From Acinetobacter sp. A47 (lineage in GTDB: Bacteria; Pseudomonadota; Gammaproteobacteria; Pseudomonadales; Moraxellaceae), in the NCBI RefSeq assembly GCF_000805455.1, contig NZ_JSUS01000039.1, positions 95,096 to 159,095 on the forward strand: a DNA stretch of 64,000 nt. The letters run 5' to 3'. This document shows positions 41,473 through 49,723 of this stretch, one piece after another. Below the pieces are notes generated by a model. It was not told the origin of the DNA, made no database searches, and saw only the letters and a program-made list of their open reading frames with translations. Position 1 is the stretch's first letter, and each line of letters begins with the position of its first letter. The translations under genes and the position numbers were made by a program.

Positions 41473-42531
41473 ATGGCTTTAATTCGTAAGCGTCGTTTAA
41501 CCGAACAACAGCAGCGTCGTATTGAGAAACAGCATAAATCGCGTCAGGACGACATTGACACATCGCAAGATTTAGATGGACTGGTTGTTCAGCATTATGG
41601 TCGTCAACTCGAAGTACAAGCCTTGTCTGTGCCTGAACAGCATCCTGAAAAACCGCAAGTGGCCGAGGGTGAACCGGAACCGTTCTGGAAACCGATTGAA
41701 CTGGACAGCATCTGGCGTTGCCATACCCGTACCAATCTGGAATTGCTGGTCACAGGTGACCGGGTAAAATGGCAAGCCGATCCGATTACCGGTCTGGGCA
41801 TTATCACCGCGATTTATCCAAGACAATCGCTGCTGACCCGCCCCGACCGCTATCACAAGGTCAAACCGGTCGCAGCCAATATCAGCCTGATCGTGATTGT
41901 CTTTGCGCCCTTACCAGAACCTGCGCCGACCTTGATTGACCGCTATCTGGTGGCCTGTGCCGATGCCAATATCCCGGCGCTGCTGGTACTGAACAAATCT
42001 GACTTGCTCACTGAAAATGACCCGATTCTCACCATGCTCAGTGAATACGAGACCTTGGGCTATGAAACCCTGATCTGCCATTCACGGGGTGACCTGTCAG
42101 CATTATCTGCACGTCTGGACAATGAAACCGTCGCTTTCGTCGGGCAGTCGGGTGTCGGTAAAAGCTCACTGATCAATACTATCGTTCCTGATGCCGCACA
42201 GAAAACCAATGTAATTTCAGAAAACTCGGCGCTCGGTCAGCACACCACTACTTCGACCCGTTTGATCAAATTTGGAACAAACGGCGCATTAATCGATTCT
42301 CCCGGAATTCGTGAATTTGGGCTATGGCACCTCAGTCTGGAAAAGGTATGCAATGGTTTTCCTGAAATTGAAACGCATCTGGGACTGTGCCAGTTCCGTA
42401 ATTGCACCCATACCCATGAGAAAAATTGTGCACTGAAACAGGCGGTTGAAGCGGGTGAAATTTTGCCAAGACGTCTGGACAGTTACCTGCGCTTAATCGA
42501 TGAAATTCAGGAAGCGCAGCAAAAAAGTTAA
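41473..42531 (+). CDS. rsgA: Ribosome small-subunit-dependent GTPase A
   Basis: 352 residues. Circularly permuted GTPase that tests late 30S assembly. An N-terminal OB fold (TGDRVKWQADPITGLGII) precedes G4 (NKSD), then the P-loop (GQSGVGKSSLI) and G3 (DSPGI). A C-terminal Zn finger contains CQFRNCTHTHEKNC. Divergent from orn. Confidence 0.97.
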   Translation: MALIRKRRLTEQQQRRIEKQHKSRQDDIDTSQDLDGLVVQHYGRQLEVQALSVPEQHPEKPQVAEGEPEPFWKPIELDSIWRCHTRTNLELLVTGDRVKWQADPITGLGIITAIYPRQSLLTRPDRYHKVKPVAANISLIVIVFAPLPEPAPTLIDRYLVACADANIPALLVLNKSDLLTENDPILTMLSEYETLGYETLICHSRGDLSALSARLDNETVAFVGQSGVGKSSLINTIVPDAAQKTNVISENSALGQHTTTSTRLIKFGTNGALIDSPGIREFGLWHLSLEKVCNGFPEIETHLGLCQFRNCTHTHEKNCALKQAVEAGEILPRRLDSYLRLIDEIQEAQQKS

Positions 42532-42562
42532 TTTTGTTGGGCTTTTCCCCTTGAACTAACAT

Positions 42563-42591
42563 TTTTGATCACCATAGAGATAAGTTATACT
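42563..42591 (+). promoter_or_regulatory. Candidate promoter of the rhodanese-grxC-secB cluster
   Basis: TTTTGA (42563-42568), 17-bp spacer, TATACT (42586-42591), 35 bp before the GTG start. Reasonable sigma-70 match. Confidence 0.45.
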
Positions 42592-42626
42592 CAGGATCAA
42601 TTTTGTATTTTAATTTTAGGTGACTT

Positions 42627-43043
42627 GTGGAACGCTGGTTAGAGTTTATGGGGAATCACCCCTTCTTGTTTGGTACGCTCGGCGTGTTAATCGTGTTGTT
42701 CTTTATTCTGGAAGGACAACGCAATGGTCGTAAAATTTCACCACAATCACTCGGTATCTTGGTCAAGGCAAAAAATGCCATGCTGATCGATTTACGTGAT
42801 GGTAAAGATTTCCGTGATGGTCACATTAGCGGTAGCCGTAACATTCCATATAGCCAGATCACCAGTCATGTTGATGAATTAAAAGCAAGTGATCGTCCAT
42901 TGGTCTTCATTTGTAACTTGGGGCAAGTTGCCGGCTCAGCACTGCAAAAAGTAGGTCATGCTGACAGCTACCGTCTAGACGGCGGGATTAGCAACTGGAA
43001 AGCGCAAGGCTTGCCTTTAGTGAAAAGCAAAACCAAAGCTTAA
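42627..43043 (+). CDS. Membrane-anchored rhodanese-like protein (YibN type)
   Basis: 138 residues, GTG start preceded by AGGTGA. One N-terminal membrane helix (FLFGTLGVLIVLFFILEG) is followed by a rhodanese domain (AMLIDLRDGKDFRDGHISGSRNIPY) with the active-site Cys in FICNLGQ. It may carry sulfur or act in redox chemistry at the inner membrane. The rhodanese-grxC-secB order matches yibN-grxC-secB of E. coli. Confidence 0.9.
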   Translation: MERWLEFMGNHPFLFGTLGVLIVLFFILEGQRNGRKISPQSLGILVKAKNAMLIDLRDGKDFRDGHISGSRNIPYSQITSHVDELKASDRPLVFICNLGQVAGSALQKVGHADSYRLDGGISNWKAQGLPLVKSKTKA

Positions 43044-43054
43044 GGAGAGATACA

Positions 43055-43315
43055 ATGACAACGCCAAACGTCACCATCTATTCAACCCATTCTTGCCCGT
43101 ACTGTGTCCGTGCAAAACAATTGCTTGAGCGCAAAGGTGTTGCTTTTAAAGAAATTAATCTTTCCAATGAAGCACCGGAAGTTCGTATCGAACTGATGCA
43201 ACGTACCAATCACCGTACCGTACCGCAAATTTTTATCAAAGATCAGTTTATCGGTGGTTTTGACCAGCTTTATGCTTTAGAGCGTGAAGGTAAACTCGAC
43301 CAATTATTAGCTTAA
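43055..43315 (+). CDS. grxC: Glutaredoxin 3
   Basis: 86 residues. Thioredoxin-fold, dithiol active site CPYC, TVPQIFI cis-Pro loop and GGFDQLYALE glutathione site. Reduces disulfides and mixed disulfides using glutathione. It starts 11 bp after the rhodanese gene with GGAGAG upstream; secB follows. Confidence 0.96.
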   Translation: MTTPNVTIYSTHSCPYCVRAKQLLERKGVAFKEINLSNEAPEVRIELMQRTNHRTVPQIFIKDQFIGGFDQLYALEREGKLDQLLA

Positions 43316-43343
43316 CAACACATCCCGGATTTAAGGAAAAACA

Positions 43344-43802
43344 ATGAGCGAAGAACAAGTTCAACCACAACTCGCGTTAGAACGTATTTATACCAAAGAC
43401 ATTTCTTTTGAAGTTCCTGGTGCACAAGTATTTACCAAGCAATGGCAACCAGAACTCAATATCAATTTATCTTCTGCTGCAGAAAAAATTGATCCAACTC
43501 ATTACGAAGTGTCTTTAAAAGTTGTGGTTCAGGCCAACAACGACAATGAAACTGCGTTCATTGTGGATGTGACCCAGTCAGGTATCTTCCTGGTTGATGG
43601 CGTGGAAGAAGATCGCCTGCCGTACATTCTGGGTGCGTACTGTCCGAATATCCTGTTCCCGTTCTTGCGTGAAGCAGTGAATGATCTGGTAACCAAAGGC
43701 AGCTTCCCGCAATTGCTCCTTACCCCAATCAACTTTGATGCTGAATTTGAAGCAAACATGCAACGCTTGCAAGCCGATGCAGATGCGCAAGGCCAAGCCT
43801 AA
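43344..43802 (+). CDS. secB: Protein-export chaperone SecB
   Basis: 152 residues. Tetrameric chaperone that keeps precursors unfolded and delivers them to SecA. Family features: [20 protein letters not shown] near the N-terminus, and [16 protein letters not shown] before [16 protein letters not shown]. Third gene of the rhodanese-grxC-secB operon, followed by a strong terminator. Confidence 0.97.
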   Translation: MSEEQVQPQLALERIYTKDISFEVPGAQVFTKQWQPELNINLSSAAEKIDPTHYEVSLKVVVQANNDNETAFIVDVTQSGIFLVDGVEEDRLPYILGAYCPNILFPFLREAVNDLVTKGSFPQLLLTPINFDAEFEANMQRLQADADAQGQA

Positions 43803-43826
43803 GTTTTTTGTGAATGCCATTAAAAA

Positions 43827-43854
43827 AAACCACAGCAACCGCTGTGGTTTTTTT
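43827..43854 (+). terminator. secB terminator
   Basis: Arms AAACCACAGC and GCTGTGGTTT, loop AACC, followed by TTTT. A perfect 10-bp stem 25 bp after secB. Confidence 0.9.
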
Positions 43855-43890
43855 ATAATCATCAGAAGATAAATAAAATGAGAACAACAG

Positions 43891-44379
43891 ATGACCCCTG
43901 TACTTTATAGCCTTTGCCAGCAAGTTTTTCCCGAGCTTAGACAGGTGCCCTGCCCGGCCCATCCCCAGGATTTTCATCAATTTATCAGCTGGGCCAATAG
44001 CCTGCACTGCAATATCCAGTACGTTGAACTAAAAGAATATTATGACAATGACACCGACCGCTGCTATCAGCTACAACAAGCCCATGTCGATATTGAACAG
44101 TTGAACAACCGGATTGAGGCCGAAGTTGAACAGCTATTTGCCGAATATGCCGACTTGCCCCCGGAACAGCACAATGAAATTGATTTTGCCGAACATATCT
44201 ATGCAATTTTATTTGACCATATCTATGCCGTGGCAGAACAGCATGGTTTGGCGCTATTGCTGATTTCCAATGAAAATCCTTACTGGATGCTGGTTCCGGA
44301 TCAGGCCGAGCAGATTCAACAGCTGATTGCAGCCTTTAATCACACCTTTTCCGGGCTTGAGCTTTATCACTATGTTTAG
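43891..44379 (+). CDS. Hypothetical protein (162 aa)
   Basis: Not recognised. Mostly helical, acidic and Gln/Glu-rich (VDIEQLNNRIEAEVEQLF), Cys at about 9, 21 and 40, no signal peptide or membrane helix. The composition matches neighbouring genes and it follows the secB terminator by 37 bp, so it is probably a genuine small gene. It converges with the alkylation-repair operon. No function is inferred. Confidence 0.7.
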   Translation: MTPVLYSLCQQVFPELRQVPCPAHPQDFHQFISWANSLHCNIQYVELKEYYDNDTDRCYQLQQAHVDIEQLNNRIEAEVEQLFAEYADLPPEQHNEIDFAEHIYAILFDHIYAVAEQHGLALLLISNENPYWMLVPDQAEQIQQLIAAFNHTFSGLELYHYV

Positions 44380-44391
44380 GATAAAAGCGGC

Positions 44392-45000
44392 TTATTCCAC
44401 AATACTTCTAAAGGTCAGGTTAATCCGTGCGGTACTGACCTTTTTGGTCGGTGGCAAACGATGCAGCCAATAGGTCTGGGTCTTATCTTTCATCACCAGT
44501 AAACTGCCATGCTCCAAATAAAGCTCGACTTTTTCCTTACTCTGTTTATGCTTAAAGGCAAATTTTCGCTCTGCACCCAAGCTCAGTGATGCAATTGCTC
44601 CATCCTTTTTCAGATCGCTTTCGGCATCGCTATGCCAGGCCATGCCTTCATCGCCACAATGATACAAATTGAGCAGACAGGAGTTAAAGGTTTCCCCGGT
44701 GAGGGTCTCAGCCAGTTGTTTCAATTCAACCAATTCCTTTGTCCACGGCAAGGCATATTTATTCATGTTGGAATAGGTATATTCAAAGCGCCGGTCTCCA
44801 TACCACGCCACTTTACGTTTGGTCGTCAATAATTTTCCAAAGATCAGTGCCTGATCATTTTCCCAGGCAATGCTGTGCAGCAGCGTCTCAAAGTAATGGT
44901 CTGCCACTGCGGTCTGCAGCACTTTACCGTAATACTGTACCGTGCCGTCATAAGGCAACTGATTCTGAGTCGGATCAGCTTCAATATCAAATAGTTGCAT
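44392..45000 (-). CDS. alkB: AlkB-like alpha-ketoglutarate-dependent dioxygenase
   Basis: 202 residues from the ATG at 45000 (MQLFDIEADPTQNQLPYDG). Fe(II)/2-oxoglutarate enzyme that directly reverses 1-methyladenine and 3-methylcytosine. Iron ligands: H and D in the WHSDAESDL segment and a distal His in WLHRLPP. The 2OG-binding RINLTFR motif is at the C-terminus. It resembles the human ALKBH2/3-like bacterial subgroup more than E. coli AlkB, judged from the short N-terminus. It is the last gene of a four-gene alkylation-repair cluster and overlaps the preceding gene by 14 bp. Confidence 0.92.
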   Translation of the reverse strand: MQLFDIEADPTQNQLPYDGTVQYYGKVLQTAVADHYFETLLHSIAWENDQALIFGKLLTTKRKVAWYGDRRFEYTYSNMNKYALPWTKELVELKQLAETLTGETFNSCLLNLYHCGDEGMAWHSDAESDLKKDGAIASLSLGAERKFAFKHKQSKEKVELYLEHGSLLVMKDKTQTYWLHRLPPTKKVSTARINLTFRSIVE

Positions 45001-45232
45001 CTTTCCACTTCTTATAGGCTTGCTGCATACAATGGCCACAGGGACGAAAGCCTTGAGCTATCGCTTTATCTTCATTCAAGAAAAATACCCGGTTCTTTTT
45101 CAGCATGCGCTTCCCCGAGCCACAGGTCAACCGGCCATAAATCTTAAGCGGTAAATTGCCTGCAAACCGGATTTCCTGCCGCTTCAGTTTTTGGCGTAAC
45201 TCGTGCGCGTCTAACTCGTCATGTCGCCACAT
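44987..45232 (-). CDS. Stand-alone Ada-type metal-binding domain protein (81 aa)
   Basis: Consists almost only of an Ada_Zn_binding-like domain: LKIYGRLTCGSGKRM, then KKNRVFF and GFRPCGHC. E. coli Ada has four Cys, including Cys38, which accepts the methyl group from phosphotriesters. By my alignment the Cys38 position is Gly here (IYG where Ada has IFC), leaving three aligned Cys. It starts 4 bp after the 2OG oxygenase gene and overlaps alkB by 14 bp, so it is translationally tied to both. It could be a methylation sensor or DNA-binding subunit working with the Ada-like protein upstream, but loss of the acceptor Cys argues against simple Ada N-domain chemistry. Confidence 0.85.
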   Translation of the reverse strand: MWRHDELDAHELRQKLKRQEIRFAGNLPLKIYGRLTCGSGKRMLKKNRVFFLNEDKAIAQGFRPCGHCMQQAYKKWKDATI

Positions 45233-45236
45233 CCGC

Positions 45237-45974
45237 CTAACTCACCGCATCATGGAAAATAATCCCGAGACTATAACGTTCACCTTGATGAACCGGGCTG
45301 ACCCCATGCTTGATCTCGACCCGATAATAGCCCTGACTACCCTTTTCCGGCTTAAACCGGGTTGTAAAAATTACAATATCGCCTTGCTGTGGCTGCATCA
45401 CCAGCGCCTTGGATTGAGCTCTAGGTGTTTGTTGGGTAAAGACCAGTTCACCACCACTAAAATCCACATTCGGCTGACTCAATACAATCACCAGTTGCAG
45501 CGGGAAATACACGTCTCCGTATATATCCTGATGTAAGGTATTAAAACCGTCCTGACCATATTTCAGAATCAGTGGCGTTGCCAGTGTTTGTCCATTTTGA
45601 TGGCATTGCTGTAAAAACTCGGTATGTGAGGCCGGGAATGTTTGCGCTATCTTCAGAACCCGAAACCATGCATTGGCAACTGGCACCAGATGGGGATAGA
45701 CCTCATGACGTAGCTGTTCAATCAGATTGGGCAACGGATAAGTAAAATATTTATATTCACCTCGCCCAAAACGATAACGCTGCATGTCTACCGTTTTACG
45801 ATACAGCTCCGGTTGCCGATATAACAGTTTCAGTTGCTCACACTGCTGGGCAGATAACACCTGCTCAATCAAGGCAAATCCCTGATCGTGGATTTGTTCT
45901 GTGATCAGCTCCCAATCCGCAGCCTGAATCTTGTCGATCACAGTCTGGATCTGCTCTTGTTCAGATTGCGGCAT
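45237..45974 (-). CDS. 2OG-Fe(II) oxygenase in the alkylation-repair cluster
   Basis: 245 residues from the ATG at 45974 (MPQSEQEQIQTVIDKI), which overlaps the Ada-like gene by 14 bp; longer frames lie inside that gene. The double-stranded beta-helix fold is shown by the HQDIYGD iron motif (HxD), a distal His in EIKHGVSPV and RYSLGIIF for 2OG. The substrate is unknown. Its place between ada-like and alkB genes suggests repair or modification of alkylated nucleic acid or protein, as an inference. Confidence 0.85.
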   Translation of the reverse strand: MPQSEQEQIQTVIDKIQAADWELITEQIHDQGFALIEQVLSAQQCEQLKLLYRQPELYRKTVDMQRYRFGRGEYKYFTYPLPNLIEQLRHEVYPHLVPVANAWFRVLKIAQTFPASHTEFLQQCHQNGQTLATPLILKYGQDGFNTLHQDIYGDVYFPLQLVIVLSQPNVDFSGGELVFTQQTPRAQSKALVMQPQQGDIVIFTTRFKPEKGSQGYYRVEIKHGVSPVHQGERYSLGIIFHDAVS

Positions 45975-46806
45975 GGCTTTGCACACCTTCCCAGCCAATG
46001 ATCGCTGTTTTGCGGACACTGCCCCATTCATAACCGCCAAACAGACCGCTGGACTGAATCACCCGATGACAGGGAATCAGAAACGCAACCGGATTACAGC
46101 CTATCGCAGTACCTACTGCCCGTGCCGCATTGGGATGTTGAATGGCTTTTGCCAGCTCACCATAGGTAGACAGCTGTCCCATCGGAATCCTGAGCAGGCT
46201 TTGCCAGACTTTCAACTGAAACTCGGTACCTTTCAGGTGCAGTTTAATCTCAGCCAGTTGCTGCTGGTCTTTTTGAAACAGGGCTAAAGCACTTTGCTGG
46301 AAGGCATCAATCTGTTCAATAAAGAGTGCCTGCGGAAATTGCCCCTTTAACCGGGTCAAAGCCTCAGCCTGATGATCGACAAAAGACAAGGCACAGATGC
46401 CCTTATGGGTCGATGCAATCAGGACTTCACCAAACAAGGTCTCTGCAAACTGATAATGGATCGTCAAATCCTGACCACCATGTTTATATTCGGCCGGGGT
46501 CATGCCTTCAATCTGGATAAACAGATCATGCAGACGGCTGGTACTGGACAGTCCTGTGCCGAAAGTGGCATCAAAAATGCTGCCCTGTCCCTGTTTTAAA
46601 ATGTTCTTGGCATGTTCGATGCTTATATACTGCAAGAACTTTTTCGGGCTGGTGCCGACCCATTCGGTAAACAGGCGCTGGAAATGGGCAGGGCTTAAAT
46701 GAATGAATGCCGCCACCTCATCAAGCTGTGGCTGTTGCCGGAAATTCTGCTGGATATACTCAATCGCCTGGGCAATGCGTTCATAATTACGTTGTTGTGA
46801 GGACAT
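45961..46806 (-). CDS. Ada-like AraC-HTH / O6-methylguanine-DNA methyltransferase
   Basis: 281 residues from the ATG at 46806 (AGAGGTG 6 bp upstream; the ATG at 46821 lacks a ribosome site). Residues about 5-100 form an AraC-type HTH (HLSPAHFQRLFTEWVGTSPK). The C-terminal half is a methylguanine methyltransferase with the suicide Cys in IPCHRV and GYEWG after it. Compared with E. coli Ada the N-terminal Zn/phosphotriester domain is missing and a version of it is encoded two genes downstream. It probably repairs O6-methylguanine and may regulate this operon. Confidence 0.92.
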   Translation of the reverse strand: MSSQQRNYERIAQAIEYIQQNFRQQPQLDEVAAFIHLSPAHFQRLFTEWVGTSPKKFLQYISIEHAKNILKQGQGSIFDATFGTGLSSTSRLHDLFIQIEGMTPAEYKHGGQDLTIHYQFAETLFGEVLIASTHKGICALSFVDHQAEALTRLKGQFPQALFIEQIDAFQQSALALFQKDQQQLAEIKLHLKGTEFQLKVWQSLLRIPMGQLSTYGELAKAIQHPNAARAVGTAIGCNPVAFLIPCHRVIQSSGLFGGYEWGSVRKTAIIGWEGVQSHAAI

Positions 46807-46912
46807 ATCATCACCTCTCATCAGTCATGATTTCACTGTAGCAACTTTATATTTTCATGAAAATCCGAATCATGCTCAGTCTGATTCAAGCCATTTAAGC
46901 TCACATACGCAT

Positions 46913-46940
46913 AAAAAAGCTGTACTCCTGAAAGTACAGC
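46913..46940 (-). terminator. Terminator after the cytochrome b562 gene
   Basis: Arms GCTGTACT and AGTACAGC, 6-base loop, followed by six T on the minus strand. It isolates the cytochrome gene from the repair operon downstream. Confidence 0.85.
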
Positions 46941-46968
46941 CCGTTCACACCCAAGACTGGTTTCCCGA

Positions 46969-47346
46969 TCAGTGCGTATAGTATTTATGTCCCTGATCCC
47001 GTAATTCAGCAATTTTTTTGCCCTGTTTCTTGGCCTCATCCAGCTTACCAGCTTGAACCAGCAGTTTGGTTTTATCAATTTCACCGATAATCTGGTCAAA
47101 CAGGCTCGTAGAGGTCGAAACCTTTTCAGTGGTATTTGGCGCCAGTTTATACTGTCTGGAATGCTCGGCAGCAGCGCGCATATTATTCAGCGCAGCCGTC
47201 GCAGTCTGTGCATTGTCAGCCTGATTAAAGGCCTTGTAATTCTTGCCCAGCGTTTTCATGTCATCTTCCAGCCCACCCGCGATTGCGGTATGGCTCAAGG
47301 CGAAAGCAGTTAACATGGTCAGGGTGGCTAAAGTTTTTTTAATCAT
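46969..47346 (-). CDS. Cytochrome b562 family protein
   Basis: 125 residues. Signal peptide ending near AIA, then a four-helix bundle. The heme ligands expected from E. coli cytochrome b562, Met7 of the mature protein and His near the C-terminus, are matched by Met in GLEDDMKTL and His in RDQGHKYY. MRAAAEHSR matches the b562 segment MRAAALDAQ. Periplasmic, probably heme-binding, with an unknown redox partner. It has its own terminator and no operon partner. Confidence 0.82.
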   Translation of the reverse strand: MIKKTLATLTMLTAFALSHTAIAGGLEDDMKTLGKNYKAFNQADNAQTATAALNNMRAAAEHSRQYKLAPNTTEKVSTSTSLFDQIIGEIDKTKLLVQAGKLDEAKKQGKKIAELRDQGHKYYTH

Positions 47347-47453
47347 CAGGATATCCTATCAAAAACTGTGGCTATACTTTTATTTTCCGGAAACAACCAC
47401 CTTATACTTTTCGATCCGGTGTATAACGGCAATTGCTGATTTAGCATACATAA

Positions 47454-47479
47454 AAAATGCAACGAAATCGTTGCATTTT
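47454..47479 (-). terminator. coaBC terminator
   Basis: Arms AAAATGCAACG and CGTTGCATTTT (11 bp) with loop AAAT and a T run on the minus strand, 24 bp past coaBC. Confidence 0.85.
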
Positions 47480-47503
47480 AATAAAAAAGATGGCTTTTAA
47501 CCC

Positions 47504-48760
47504 TTATAGGCGACGGCGCAGAGCATCGGCAATGGACTCGACCAGCTGCTGTGAAATCTCCTGTTTGGAGGCTTTTTCCAGCTCACGTTTTTGCATATGG
47601 TAGGACTGGGCAAAGAACACCGTCATGGCATTCTGGTCTGACGCAAACCCGATATCCGGACGCGACACATCATTACAGGCAATCATATCCAGCTTTTTCG
47701 CCACCAGCTTGCCTGCCGCATATTCTTCAACATTTTGCGTTTCAGCGGCAAAGCCGACCATAAATGGACGTTCTTGCTGCTGGGCAATGGTTGCCACAAT
47801 ATCCGGGTTCTTGACCAGAGCAACGGCAAGCTCGTCACCGGCTTTCTTGATCTTATGTTCTGCGACCTGTGCGACCCGATAGTCCGCCACCGCGGCCGTT
47901 GCAATAAAGATGTCACAACCTTGTTTCAGCTGGTTCATACTGGCATCCAGCATCTGCATCGCTGAACTGACATTGATACGTTGCACGCCATTCGGTGTAT
48001 CCAGACTGACGGGGCCGGCAATCAGTGTCACTTTTGCACCCGCCGCATAACAGGCCGCTGCCAGTGCAAAGCCCATTTTACCGGTACTGTGATTAGAAAT
48101 ATAACGCACCGGATCAATCGCTTCACGGGTCGGGCCTGCGGTAATGGTGACGCGTTTGCCTGCCAGCAGGCCAAATTTTTCAGCAAGTGCACGTTGTGCC
48201 TTATGGAAATAGGCGGCGACCTGACGGGCCAGGTCCTCAGGCTCAGGCATACGCCCTAAACCGACATCGCCACAGGCCTGTTCACCGGCATCCGGCATGA
48301 TCACATGCACACCATCTTCTACCAGTGTCTGCAAGTTACGTTGTGTCGCTTTTGCCGCCCACATCTGCTGGTTCATGGCAGGTGCTACCCAGACAGGTGC
48401 CTTGGTGGCCAGATAGAGCGTACTGAGCAGGTCATCTGCCAGACCGTGGGCAAATTTTGCAATCGTGTCACAGCTTGCAGGCGCAACCAGAACCAGATCT
48501 GCCCAACGTGCCAGTTCAATATGTCCCATCCCGGCTTCTGCTTCAGGATCAAGCAATTCGGTATGTACAGGATTGCCAGACAGTGCCTGAAAAGTTAAAG
48601 GTGTAATAAATGCTTGCGCGCCCTGGGTCATGACTACGCGCACATCAAAACCATAATCTTTTAAACGACGTACCAGAATGGCGCTCTTGTAGGCAGCAAT
48701 ACCGCCCGTAACCGCTAATATAATGTTTTTATGTGGAATTACACTTAGATCGAAGCTCAC
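47504..48760 (-). CDS. coaBC: Bifunctional phosphopantothenoylcysteine decarboxylase / phosphopantothenate-cysteine ligase
   Basis: 418 residues. Joins cysteine to 4'-phosphopantothenate and decarboxylates it, in coenzyme A synthesis. The N-terminal flavodoxin-like decarboxylase (ILAVTGGIAAYKSA, PAMNQQMW) is fused to the ligase (VTITAGPTREAIDPVRYISN, then HSTGKMGFALA). Divergent from radC, as in many gamma-proteobacteria where radC and coaBC (dfp) are neighbours. Confidence 0.97.
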   Translation of the reverse strand: MSFDLSVIPHKNIILAVTGGIAAYKSAILVRRLKDYGFDVRVVMTQGAQAFITPLTFQALSGNPVHTELLDPEAEAGMGHIELARWADLVLVAPASCDTIAKFAHGLADDLLSTLYLATKAPVWVAPAMNQQMWAAKATQRNLQTLVEDGVHVIMPDAGEQACGDVGLGRMPEPEDLARQVAAYFHKAQRALAEKFGLLAGKRVTITAGPTREAIDPVRYISNHSTGKMGFALAAACYAAGAKVTLIAGPVSLDTPNGVQRINVSSAMQMLDASMNQLKQGCDIFIATAAVADYRVAQVAEHKIKKAGDELAVALVKNPDIVATIAQQQERPFMVGFAAETQNVEEYAAGKLVAKKLDMIACNDVSRPDIGFASDQNAMTVFFAQSYHMQKRELEKASKQEISQQLVESIADALRRRL

Positions 48761-48956
48761 AAACAGGATACCTTACTGTTGCAGTGGCGCTCACAATAGC
48801 ATTAAATAAGTTCATACCCAAGTGGGACGATAAACATTTCAGGCGCCCAGATCGCCCAATCCATCCGGCAGTTGCTCAGGGCACGGGAAGAAAAATGGTC
48901 GTTTTTTTTTACTAATAAAAATAATAAATGCAATAAAATCAATGAGGAATTTATAA

Positions 48957-49679
48957 GTGAATCAGTCCATCAAAACATGGCCAGCACAAGAACGTCCGCG
49001 GGAACGGTTATTGTCACAAGGCCCTCAAAGCCTGTCCGATGCAGAACTGCTGGCCATTTTTCTACGTTCCGGCTCCAAACAGCATTCTGCGGTCGAGCTT
49101 GCCCGGATACTGATTCAACATTTTGGTGGGCTTAATTTGATCTTTGATGCCAATCTTGAGGACTTGTCCCAATTTAACGGCATTGCGGCAACCAAGTATG
49201 CCCAGCTCATGGCAGTCAAGGAACTGGGACGGCGCTATCTCAATAATCATTTTCATCAGCAACGGCTTTGTCTGGACAGCTCTACGCTGGTACTGGATTA
49301 TTTACGTTATGAACTGTCAGGAGAAAAACAGGAAGTCTTTGCGGTGCTGTGTCTGGATGCAGAACTGAGAAAATTGCACTTTAAAAAACTGTTTTTCGGT
49401 TCCCATCATGCCTGCAGCATTTCACTGAACCAGACCTTACGCTATGCCTTACAGCAGCAGGCCTGCCAGATTATCGTCGCCCATAACCATCCTTATGGCA
49501 TTGCCCGGCCATCGGCAGAAGATATTGATCTGACCCAACAGCTCAGACAGGCCTGCAACCTGCTGGAAATCAGACTGATCGACCACTTCATTATTTCACC
49601 CGAAGGCTATTTTTCATTTTCTGAACAACAACTACTCAACCCTGCTGTAAACAGGCAATCTAGTCTTGACAAAGCGTAA
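48957..49679 (+). CDS. radC: RadC-family JAMM-domain protein
   Basis: 240 residues. N-terminal helix-hairpin-helix-like region (LSDAELLAIFLRSGSK) followed by the MPN/JAMM metal site, here VAHNHPYGIARPSAEDIDLT, keeping HxH and the Asp. The usual HNHPSG reads HNHPYG. The link to DNA repair in the name has been questioned and its true function is unsettled. It is next to coaBC, the typical location. Confidence 0.94.
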   Translation: MNQSIKTWPAQERPRERLLSQGPQSLSDAELLAIFLRSGSKQHSAVELARILIQHFGGLNLIFDANLEDLSQFNGIAATKYAQLMAVKELGRRYLNNHFHQQRLCLDSSTLVLDYLRYELSGEKQEVFAVLCLDAELRKLHFKKLFFGSHHACSISLNQTLRYALQQQACQIIVAHNHPYGIARPSAEDIDLTQQLRQACNLLEIRLIDHFIISPEGYFSFSEQQLLNPAVNRQSSLDKA

Positions 49680-49723
49680 GTCTGGCATGAACATCAACAC
49701 ATAAAATTAATGATTCATATAAC

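Noticed and set aside
48733..48915. 60-codon plus-strand frame upstream of radC
   Set aside because: Overlaps the 5' end of coaBC on the other strand, lacks a ribosome site and has no protein-like pattern.
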